This document shows, one piece after another, positions 46,544 through 53,981 of a DNA stretch of 64,000 nucleotides (its first letter is position 1; each line of letters begins with the position of its first letter). Made by a program: the position numbers and the translations under genes. The notes under the pieces were generated by a model. The model saw only the letters and a program-made list of their open reading frames with translations. It did not search any database and had not been told where the DNA came from. The DNA comes from Planctomycetia bacterium (lineage in GTDB: Bacteria; Planctomycetota; Planctomycetia; Pirellulales; Thermoguttaceae): positions 1 to 64,000 of the forward strand of contig JAUNSU010000004.1 in assembly GCA_030539035.1 (NCBI GenBank), given 5' to 3'.

Positions 46544-48478
46544 ATGAAGTTTTCGCGATTATTATACGGTTTATTCCTTTTAATGCTTTTCTTTTTTACC
46601 TCCCAAGATGCGGGATCAGTGGAGCGGGCCAAGGTAAAAATGGATAAAAATCTCTATTTTGCCTATCGGTCCTTTTGGCCGGAACATCAAACGATGAAGC
46701 GATTTTTTGACGTTGGGGTTAATACCGTTTGCATTTTCCCGTCCAGTACCTGTAATTCGCTGGGAGAACCTTATGGAAAATATCCGTCGATCTGGAGATA
46801 TCCGAAATCTTATGATTGGGAATCTTTGGAAAAGCAATTTGATGAGATCATCGCGATCAATCCGAACGTCGAATTTCTCTGTATGGTCGATCTGAATTCG
46901 CCCACTTGGGTTGCCCGTTCCCTTGCGGGAGGAGGTGATGGAAATTACGACAGCTTTATCGATCTTTCCAACTGTCTTTCCAATTCGGAATGGAAAAAAA
47001 TGACCATGGAATACATGCGTGATTTTCTCCATCATACAGAAAGCAAATACGGAAACCGGATCAAAGCCTATATTTTGGTTTGCGGAAAAACGGATGAATG
47101 GATGGACTATTCCGGAGGGCGAGCGGGCCGGTCCAAAGAGAATGCCTATTCGAACTGGCGATCGGAACGCGGACTCGGCAAAGCGAATTTCGCCTCTCTG
47201 GATCAGTTGGATACCGCCGCTTTTAAAAATATCGTTCGCGATCCTTCGACCGAATCGGATGCGTTGAATTCCGTTGCTTTCATACAGGATCTGATCGCCG
47301 ATTCCATTATCGAATTTTGCAAGGAAGCAAAAAAAGAAACGGGATCCAAAAAAGAAGTCGGGGTCTTTTTCGGATATATCATGGAATTGAACAGCTGGCA
47401 ATTGACCGGCTGCGGCCATCTGGGATATGAAAAAGTCTTTCAGTCTCCTTATATTGATTTTATGATCAGCCCGGGAACTTACGCGGATCGGCCCATGGGC
47501 GGCGGAAGCGGATTCATGATCGCCAATGCGACCCGACTTCTCAACGGCAAAGGATTTATGCACGAAATCGATCATCGAACCACCACATATAATTGCAATC
47601 TCAATGAATTTGTAAAAATTCAGTGGATGAAGAATTGGAAGAGCCCACAGGAAGATATTGCGGGCATGCGCCGCGAATTTGCCCTTGCGTTGATCAATCA
47701 TTCCTCGCTTTGGTTCTTCGATATGTGGGGCGGAGCTCATCAGTCGGAGGAAGCGATTCAAAATATCGCGTTAATGAAGCGGATCTGGAATCGGCTTTCT
47801 TCTGATCGAAGCCGAACAGCGGCGGAAATCCTTTTGGTCGCCGATCCGCAGGGAATCATGCAAATCAACGGTCGCGGACCGACCCCCTGGAATACGCCTC
47901 TTCGAAATCATTTGAACCGGATCGGAGCTCCTTTTGAGATCTGTTCTTTTAACGATTTGAACCGTATGGATCTTGCGCAATATAAAATGATTCTCTTTCC
48001 GAGTACATTTTTAATCACACCGGATCGGGCAAAGATTCTGGAAGAGAAAGTTCTGAAAGACAACAGGACTATTCTTTGGATGGGGCCGGCCGGGATCAGC
48101 GATGGAAAAACGCTGGATCCCAACCGCGTCAAAAAATGGACAGGATCCGCTTACGATGTATCCGAACCGGTAAAAATCGCACAAGAAGGGTGGACCTCAT
48201 ATTTCGTCCGTAATCCGGACTGGATTCAGCCCTCTCTTTTGAAAAAATACGCGAAAGAGGCGGGCGTTGCTCTTTACTGTACGGAAGCAGTCCCTGTTTA
48301 CGCAAATGAACGCCTGATCGCCGTTCACATTAAAGAAGGAGGTCAAAAAAAGATCTCGCTTCCGCGAAAGGTCAAAAAGATCACCGAGATCTTTACCGGA
48401 AAAACGGTGGGAGAGAACACTTCTTCCTTTCTTTACGATTTTCAATCGCCGGAAACCGCATTGTTCGAGATCGAATAA
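46544..48478 (+). CDS. Exported TIM-barrel glycosidase, beta-galactosidase-like
   Basis: A 644-residue protein with a signal peptide (LLYGLFLLMLFFFTSQDAGS). It has a GH-A-type barrel (MKRFFDVGVNTVCIFPS, NPNVEFLCMVDLNSPTW) with candidate catalytic residues in VCGKTDEWMDY and FMHEIDHRTTTYN, followed by a domain like the beta-galactosidase trimerisation (GATase-like) domain: EILLVADPQGIMQ, MILFPSTFLITPDRAKILEEK, ILWMGPAGISDG. The catalytic glutamates are guesses by position. Family and substrate are not assigned. AAAGGAAA lies before the ATG; an in-frame start at 46421 overlaps the promoter and is rejected. Confidence 0.7.
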   Translation: MKFSRLLYGLFLLMLFFFTSQDAGSVERAKVKMDKNLYFAYRSFWPEHQTMKRFFDVGVNTVCIFPSSTCNSLGEPYGKYPSIWRYPKSYDWESLEKQFDEIIAINPNVEFLCMVDLNSPTWVARSLAGGGDGNYDSFIDLSNCLSNSEWKKMTMEYMRDFLHHTESKYGNRIKAYILVCGKTDEWMDYSGGRAGRSKENAYSNWRSERGLGKANFASLDQLDTAAFKNIVRDPSTESDALNSVAFIQDLIADSIIEFCKEAKKETGSKKEVGVFFGYIMELNSWQLTGCGHLGYEKVFQSPYIDFMISPGTYADRPMGGGSGFMIANATRLLNGKGFMHEIDHRTTTYNCNLNEFVKIQWMKNWKSPQEDIAGMRREFALALINHSSLWFFDMWGGAHQSEEAIQNIALMKRIWNRLSSDRSRTAAEILLVADPQGIMQINGRGPTPWNTPLRNHLNRIGAPFEICSFNDLNRMDLAQYKMILFPSTFLITPDRAKILEEKVLKDNRTILWMGPAGISDGKTLDPNRVKKWTGSAYDVSEPVKIAQEGWTSYFVRNPDWIQPSLLKKYAKEAGVALYCTEAVPVYANERLIAVHIKEGGQKKISLPRKVKKITEIFTGKTVGENTSSFLYDFQSPETALFEIE

Positions 48479-48501
48479 GTTGCCCGGGTGATCTTCCGGA
48501 A

Positions 48502-48535
48502 AAAGAAAAAGGCGGAAAATTCCGCCTTTTTCTTT
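48502..48535. terminator. Bidirectional terminator
   Basis: A perfect inverted repeat: AAAGAAAAAGGCGGAA at 48502-48517 and TTCCGCCTTTTTCTTT at 48520-48535 with a two-base centre. It sits between convergent genes ending at 48478 and 48568. Confidence 0.9.
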
Positions 48536-48567
48536 GTTGATTCGGATGAATCCTCTGCAAGGTTCGA

Positions 48568-49809
48568 TCATATTTTGAGGAAAACGCGATGCCGGTAAAG
48601 GAAGAAGAGGAACCACCAGCAAACGACGACATATCCCACGGCCATAATCAACGGTTGAATCGTTTCCGGACAGAGGGAAGAGATGCCGGAGAAGCAGAAA
48701 TTTCTTGCCCGATCAAATCCGAGAATTCGCTGAGCCATATAAATCGTAATGGAGTTCATTCCGATCACGACCAGGAAGAAACTCCATCGTCTGAACTGAA
48801 GAACATCGATCACCAGATAGAAGAGGGCGAAAACGATTACCGCGATTCCGCCTGTAAGGCAAACGAAAGAGCTTGTCCACAGGTTTTTATTAAGCGGAAA
48901 GAACGTACTCCACAAAATTCCGACTCCAACCAGGAACACCCCCCAAAGGATCAATCGCAATATTTTTTCCCGCGAAGAAACAACCGAAGGATCTTTTTGA
49001 ACCAGTGCTCCGGCCATCATTCCGAACAGCGCGGTAATAATGGCGGGGATCAGGGTGAGGAGACCTTCGGGATCATGGATTTCCCGATACAATTTTCCGG
49101 GCATGATCGTCCGGTCAACATATCCAACGATCGAACCTTCCATGGTAAGATTTTTTGTGATCTGTTCATCCGGAGAGAAGAGTTTGCTTGCCTGTTCCAT
49201 GAATGGAGCGCATTTTGCACCGGGGTTTGCGTCCGGAGCGGGCACCAGGCAGATCAGCAGCCAATAGCCAATCAGAATCAAAGCACAAACCGCAATTTGC
49301 CGTTTAAGGCCCGTATTCATGTAGATAAGAGCCGCAAACATCCAGGCAAGTCCAATATGTCCGAGGACACTGCAAATACGCATACTGTTGATATCGAAAA
49401 TTAAGGTATTATTGAACAAAATACCGAGAAAAACAAGGATCACAGCCCGCCAAACAATTTTTCCGTAAATGCTGAGGGAAGATTTTTTTTGGGCCTGCTG
49501 CTTTGCCAAAGAAAAGGTAAAAGAGATCCCGGCAAGAAAAAGAAAGAAAGGAAAGATCAAATCATAGAAGGTAAATCCATGCCAAGCAGGATGCTTCATT
49601 TGCAGTGCGATCTCCTGAGTGCAGGAAGAAGGCCAGCATTGAGCGATCGCGGTAAAAATACCGGCACCTCCCATAATGAAGAAAATATCCAATCCGCGAA
49701 GGGCATCCAACGAGAGAAGCCGCTTTGAGATCTCTTTTTCCTGTTCCGCAATCCGAGCGACTGTTAACGCGTTTTCAGATTCCAATGAAATATCTTCCGT
49801 TGCTAACAT
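48568..49809 (-). CDS. DUF5009 / HGSNAT-like membrane acyltransferase
   Basis: A 413-residue polytopic protein with about ten to eleven membrane segments. RLLSLDALRGLDIFFIMGG and FYDLIFPFFLFLAGISFTFSL are the signature of bacterial relatives of heparan-alpha-glucosaminide N-acetyltransferase (DUF5009, acyltransferase-3-like). Such proteins may acetylate amino sugars across the membrane; the reaction here is inferred. The start at 49809 has AAAGGA upstream. A 19-base palindrome lies 41-60 bases upstream of the start. Confidence 0.8.
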   Translation of the reverse strand: MLATEDISLESENALTVARIAEQEKEISKRLLSLDALRGLDIFFIMGGAGIFTAIAQCWPSSCTQEIALQMKHPAWHGFTFYDLIFPFFLFLAGISFTFSLAKQQAQKKSSLSIYGKIVWRAVILVFLGILFNNTLIFDINSMRICSVLGHIGLAWMFAALIYMNTGLKRQIAVCALILIGYWLLICLVPAPDANPGAKCAPFMEQASKLFSPDEQITKNLTMEGSIVGYVDRTIMPGKLYREIHDPEGLLTLIPAIITALFGMMAGALVQKDPSVVSSREKILRLILWGVFLVGVGILWSTFFPLNKNLWTSSFVCLTGGIAVIVFALFYLVIDVLQFRRWSFFLVVIGMNSITIYMAQRILGFDRARNFCFSGISSLCPETIQPLIMAVGYVVVCWWFLFFLYRHRVFLKI

Positions 49810-49850
49810 ATTTTTTCCTTTCCCGATCAATAAAAATTTAAGGAGATTCT

Positions 49851-49869
49851 ATTATTGATTCAATAATAA
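49851..49869. promoter_or_regulatory. 19-base palindrome upstream of the DUF5009 gene
   Basis: TATTATTGA T TCAATAATA, perfect around a single central base, 41-60 bases upstream of the start at 49809. Its length and position suit a dimeric repressor or activator site, but it is AT-only except for two G/C pairs and may be chance. Confidence 0.35.
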
Positions 49870-50033
49870 TTTTCTTTCAAGCAAGTTTGATTAAAAGACA
49901 ATTATCAGATATAGAAGAATAAATAATATCCCTGTTTTACTTTTTTACCCGACTTATGGACATCGGCCATATTTTAACATGGTAATGATTACATTGTCAA
50001 GTAAGTAAAAGAAGCCGATACTAAAATTATCGT

Positions 50034-50081
50034 TAAAAAAAGCGTCCAAAAGCAACTTTTTCGCTTTTTGACGCTTTTTAA
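50034..50081 (-). terminator. Terminator after the PQQ-propeller gene
   Basis: AAAAAGCGTCCAAAAGC pairs with GCTTTTTGACGCTTTTT (one mismatch) around a short loop; on the minus strand it ends in a T-run. It begins about 45 bases after the stop at 50127. Confidence 0.8.
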
Positions 50082-50126
50082 CGTTTTTTCTTGATTTTTA
50101 ACTATGTTTTAAAAAAGGAAAGCGGA

Positions 50127-51410
50127 TTACTTTTTACCGGCAAACTGGGGAGCACCAATCCGATAAAGGGCGGTTTTCGTCCGGATGATCACGGAATCGC
50201 CTAAAAAAGCGGGAGTGGCCATACAGCCATCCGCAAGGGTATTTGTCGCGAGAATCCGGCATTCTTTCGGATCCGCAGCGATTACATAGGTTTTCGATTC
50301 GGTATCGAAGACGTAAATTCGCCCATTTTGATAAATCGTACTGGTCCAAAATTCTCCGCCAACCCGTTTTCTCCAGACCGTTTTTCCATTTTCTGCGGAG
50401 ACGCAAAAGACAATTCCTTTTCCATCGGTTCCATAGAGATATCCATCGACAAGGACGGGAACAGGAACAGGATGGAAATTTTGTCCATTTTGCCAATAAA
50501 AATCTTTGGAGTCGATCTCTCCCCGTTTGGTAATGTCCAGAGCGTAAAGCGTTGCTTTGGGAAAACCGGAATTGACAATGATTTTATTTTTCCAAAGACG
50601 GGGACGCATCGTGCTCGTTTCTGAAAATTTCGGGAAAATAAAGCGCCAAAGCTCTTTCCCTGTTGCCGGATCATAAGCATAAGCCGCTTTTGAAGAACTG
50701 CTCACAAGATAATCGACACCTTCATAATTCAGAACGGTCGAAGAGCAGTATCCTTTGCGGAATACGGGTTTTTCATCGGTAAAAGGGACTGATCGGTTGG
50801 TTTTCCAAACGGTTTTTCCAGTATCTTTATCCATTGCGATCAGGAATTGAACATCCCCGCCATCACAGGTAAGGATCAAAAGATTCTTCCATAAGGTTGG
50901 CGAAGCACCAAAGCCCTGAATCGGTTCCCAGCGCAGATCGGTTCGATCCCAGATTTTTTTTCCTGTTTTTCGATCAATCGCCGCCGTTCCGATCGTTCCG
51001 AAATGGACATAAACTCTTTCGCTGTCAATTACCGGAGTGGGAGAAGCATAAGAGTTGGTTCGATGGCATTTTTCCACCTTTTCCACATTATAAAGGAGAA
51101 TGTCCTGCGTTTTCTTGCCGGTTAAAAGATCATAGCAGAGCAAAAATCGCTTTTTTCCATCCTCGGAAGCTGAAGTAAACCAGATTTCATTATCTCCAAC
51201 GACAGGAGAAGACCATCCTTTTCCCGGAACAGAACTTTTCCAAAGAACGTTTTTCGATTCACTCCATTCCAGGGGAATATCCTTGTTTTCCAGTTGAACC
51301 GCATGTCCGAGCCCTTGAGGACCGAGATATTCCGGCCAAGGCTCGGCTGCATGGATCGGGGACAAAAGAAATAGGCAACACACAAGGAACAGGGGACAAA
51401 AATACTTCAT
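50127..51410 (-). CDS. Exported PQQ-like beta-propeller protein
   Basis: A 427-residue secreted protein (signal FCPLFLVCCLFLLSPIHAAE). The blades carry repeats such as NVLWKSSVPGKGWSSPVVGDNEIWF, AAIDRKTGKKIWDRTD, AMDKDTGKTVWKTNRS, AYDPATGKELWRFIF and SAENGKTVWRKRVGGEFW, the PQQ/tryptophan-docking type. Most such planctomycete proteins lack proof of PQQ binding. It follows the GYF_2 gene by 71 bases and probably shares its promoter. Confidence 0.82.
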   Translation of the reverse strand: MKYFCPLFLVCCLFLLSPIHAAEPWPEYLGPQGLGHAVQLENKDIPLEWSESKNVLWKSSVPGKGWSSPVVGDNEIWFTSASEDGKKRFLLCYDLLTGKKTQDILLYNVEKVEKCHRTNSYASPTPVIDSERVYVHFGTIGTAAIDRKTGKKIWDRTDLRWEPIQGFGASPTLWKNLLILTCDGGDVQFLIAMDKDTGKTVWKTNRSVPFTDEKPVFRKGYCSSTVLNYEGVDYLVSSSSKAAYAYDPATGKELWRFIFPKFSETSTMRPRLWKNKIIVNSGFPKATLYALDITKRGEIDSKDFYWQNGQNFHPVPVPVLVDGYLYGTDGKGIVFCVSAENGKTVWRKRVGGEFWTSTIYQNGRIYVFDTESKTYVIAADPKECRILATNTLADGCMATPAFLGDSVIIRTKTALYRIGAPQFAGKK

Positions 51411-51481
51411 TAGACAACTTTCTCCAATATTTCAAAAATGTTTATTTTGCTTTTTTTATCCATTTTTTCGGACAGGAAGGA

Positions 51482-51991
51482 TCATTTAACCACGATGACA
51501 CCTTTCGAAGAGTTCGAGCGCGGAGAAAACATATTCTGCTGTTCTGAAGAATCCGCCGCATTCTGATCCGGATCCGTATCGAAAACAGATTGAGGATTTG
51601 GGCGATTAAAAACAAAGCTTTTTCGCGTATTTTTCTGAACAGGCGATATGCGGGCATGATCTTTGCCACTTTGAGCAGAAGGGGAAGAAAAAAGAGGAAC
51701 AGCGTTTTCCGCCGCAGAGAAGGTAATTACATCTTGCGGCCCCAGAGAAACGACAGCGACAGGGGAGGCAGCAGCAGGAGTTCCCGGAGAAGAGAGAGAA
51801 GCCGGCATTGTTCCGTTGGATTCCGATTTAAAGGCTAATCCATAAACACGACTGGCCTTAACCTGTCTTCCCGTATCCGTTTCTATCACAGTATCCCTGT
51901 TGATTAAACCGGCCATTGCCAGCTTTCGCAATTGGGCACTGTTGATCGGGCCAACCCGCTTCGCGTTTTTATAAAAGTAAAATCGATTCAT
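51482..51991 (-). CDS. GYF_2-domain protein
   Basis: A 169-residue protein. The first 58 residues form a GYF_2 (DUF4339) domain: FYFYKNAKRVGPINSAQLRKLAMAGLINRDTVI is the typical pattern of this protein-binding fold. The rest is Ser/Ala/Pro-rich and presumably disordered. No membrane segment is evident. In related genomes such domains are attached to many membrane proteins; here it stands alone. Its promoter is 250 bases upstream, leaving a long structured leader. Confidence 0.7.
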   Translation of the reverse strand: MNRFYFYKNAKRVGPINSAQLRKLAMAGLINRDTVIETDTGRQVKASRVYGLAFKSESNGTMPASLSSPGTPAAASPVAVVSLGPQDVITFSAAENAVPLFSSPSAQSGKDHARISPVQKNTRKSFVFNRPNPQSVFDTDPDQNAADSSEQQNMFSPRSNSSKGVIVVK

Positions 51992-52060
51992 TATTGGCTA
52001 TCACCTCAAGTTGGGATCTGTCCGTTCTTACTGTAATCAAAATTTTTTTATTACAAAGCC

Positions 52061-52155
52061 GTTCTAAAAGCCCCGGGGAACGCAGGCTTTCTGCCCGCAT
52101 CTTCTTTTGCGCTGTTTTCGGAACAGGGCAGAACAGGAAACAGGTTTTTTAGAAC
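52061..52155 (-). ncRNA. Candidate structured RNA element in the GYF_2 leader
   Basis: Nested complementary segments: GTTCTAAAA (52061-52069) with TTTTAGAAC (52147-52155), inside it TTCTGCCC (52089-52096) with GGGCAGAA (52126-52133), and inside that CTGTT (52112-52116) with AACAG (52122-52126). All lie within the transcript expected from the promoter at 52239-52267. It matches no riboswitch class I recognise; it could also be a dispersed palindromic repeat. Confidence 0.35.
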
Positions 52156-52238
52156 CGCGCTGCATAGCCAAGTCTGTTTTTAAAAATTGACAAACATGAA
52201 ATCCATACGAAAAATCCTTTTTGACCGCAACACGCAAT

Positions 52239-52267
52239 ATTATAGTTATTTAAATTGTTTATTGCAA
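52239..52267 (-). promoter_or_regulatory. Promoter of the GYF_2-PQQ unit
   Basis: On the minus strand TTGCAA (52267-52262), exactly 17 bases, TATAAT (52244-52239). Start near 52232, so the leader to the ATG at 51991 is about 240 bases. Confidence 0.7.
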
Positions 52268-52518
52268 GTGATAAATCTTAAAAAAGTGGAAAATACCCTG
52301 CGGAACGATTTTTCCGTTCCATTTTGACCGTTTTTTCGGAAATTGAGTGTTTTTCCGGTACATTTGGCGGAGCAAAACAGGATAAAAGAGTAAAAAATGG
52401 AATATTTTCAACGAGGGTTCTTTATTTTCCCTCTTGAAGATGATATATTAAGGTCTTTACGGGGCGGAGGATCGCCGTTTTTTGCTTTTTCCTTATTTTC
52501 CGGAGTACAAAAAAGCCA

Positions 52519-53961
52519 ATGACACAATTTATCACGGATAATTTTCTTTTGGAAACCAAAAGCGCCGAAAGACTCTATTTTGAGTACGCGGAAACAATGC
52601 CTATCATTGATTATCATTGCCATTTATCGTCGCTTGAGGTTGCGACCAACCGTCAATTCGACAATATTACCCAAATTTGGCTTGGAGGAGATCATTATAA
52701 ATGGCGGGCAATGCGCGCCGCCGGTATTCATGAAAAATTTATTACCGGCGATGCTCCCGACCGCGAGAAATTCAACGCTTGGGCCGATGTGGTCCCGCAA
52801 ACCATTCGAAGTCCTCTTTTTCACTGGACCATGCTGGAACTGAATCGTCCTTTTGGGATCAATGATCGCTTTTTGAACCCGGGAACTGCGGATTCCATCT
52901 GGTCGATTTGCAATGAGATTCTGATGAACCCGCTTTTTCATGCGCGGGGAATTATGGAACAGATGCGCGTAAAGCTGGTCTGTACAACCGATGATCCCGT
53001 CGATGATCTGAAATTTCATCGGCAAATTGCGGATGAAAATCAAACAGGAACGTTTTCGGTAAAAGTGATCCCCGCTTTTCGTCCCGACAAAGTTCTTCCC
53101 TGGGCCTGTACTGCACCGGAAGGAATTGTTTCCTGGAAAGCCTACATCGAAAAGCTGGGAATCGCCGCGAATGCCGAGATCAATTCTTTTGCCGCATTGC
53201 GCGCCGCGCTTTTAAGCCGGCATGATTATTTTCATCAGAACGGCTGCCGGATTTCAGATCACGGATTCGGCCTGTTCCAATGGACAGAAAAAGGATCCGA
53301 TACGGAGAAAGAAGCAATATTTGCCCGTATTCTCAACGATCAGACGATCTCTCCGGAAGACGCGCTGATCCTTTCCTCTTCTCTTTTAACCGATATCGCG
53401 GTTGCCAACGCGGAAAAAAATTGGACGATGCAGCTGCATATCGGAGCCTTGCGCAATAATTCGACCCGAATCTTCAACACGCTTGGCCCGGATGCCGGGT
53501 GTGATTCGATTATCGATGGACCTTTCGCGGTTCCTCTTTCCCGATTCCTTGATCGATTGGATCGGGAAGAAAAATTACCGAAAACGATCGTTTATAATTT
53601 AAATCCCGATTCCAATTATATGCTCGCGGCCCTGATCGCGAACTTTAATGATGGATCCTATCCCGGCAAGATGCAATACGGAAGCGGCTGGTGGTTTCTG
53701 GATCAAAAAAATGGGATGGAAGATCAGATTAATACTCTTTCCAATACGGGCCTTCTCGGCCGGTTTGTCGGAATGTTGACCGACAGTCGATCTTTCCTTT
53801 CCTACACACGACATGAATATTTCCGCAGAATTCTGTGTAATATGCTCGGAAATGATATGGAGAAGGGCCTGATCCCGAACGATTTCGACTGGATCGGAAA
53901 AATGGTTCAGGACATCTCCTACAACAACGCCAAAGAATATTTTGGATTTGAACTCAATTAG
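52519..53961 (+). CDS. uxaC: Uronate isomerase
   Basis: A 480-residue amidohydrolase-fold enzyme converting D-glucuronate to fructuronate and D-galacturonate to tagaturonate. Conserved parts are PIIDYHCHLSSLEVA (metal-binding HxH), WLGGDHYKWRAMRAAG, LVCTTDDPVDDL, WTMQLHIGALRNN and SFLSYTRHEYFRR. Length is normal. No other uxa/uxu gene lies adjacent. The next gene begins 20 bases later and encodes esterase domains, so the pair may serve uptake of acetylated uronate polymers. Confidence 0.96.
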   Translation: MTQFITDNFLLETKSAERLYFEYAETMPIIDYHCHLSSLEVATNRQFDNITQIWLGGDHYKWRAMRAAGIHEKFITGDAPDREKFNAWADVVPQTIRSPLFHWTMLELNRPFGINDRFLNPGTADSIWSICNEILMNPLFHARGIMEQMRVKLVCTTDDPVDDLKFHRQIADENQTGTFSVKVIPAFRPDKVLPWACTAPEGIVSWKAYIEKLGIAANAEINSFAALRAALLSRHDYFHQNGCRISDHGFGLFQWTEKGSDTEKEAIFARILNDQTISPEDALILSSSLLTDIAVANAEKNWTMQLHIGALRNNSTRIFNTLGPDAGCDSIIDGPFAVPLSRFLDRLDREEKLPKTIVYNLNPDSNYMLAALIANFNDGSYPGKMQYGSGWWFLDQKNGMEDQINTLSNTGLLGRFVGMLTDSRSFLSYTRHEYFRRILCNMLGNDMEKGLIPNDFDWIGKMVQDISYNNAKEYFGFELN

Positions 53962-53981
53962 AAGGAAAAGGAATTTCAAGT

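Larger units (their letters stand above)
49810..50126. other. Intergenic region between DUF5009 and PQQ-propeller genes, 317 bases
   Basis: Very AT-rich. It holds the terminator of the PQQ-propeller gene (50034-50081) and a perfect palindrome at 49851-49869. No gene is visible. Confidence 0.6.
51992..52518. other. Divergent intergenic region, 527 bases, with structured leader
   Basis: The longest gene-free stretch. From left to right: an untranslated leader of the GYF_2 gene, a nested inverted repeat at 52061-52155, the minus-strand promoter at 52239-52267, a short hairpin GGAACG/CGTTCC at 52302-52320 and a GAGGG/CCCTC hairpin at 52413-52433 just upstream of uxaC. A TATATT at 52444-52449 may be the uxaC -10 element. 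Confidence 0.6.
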
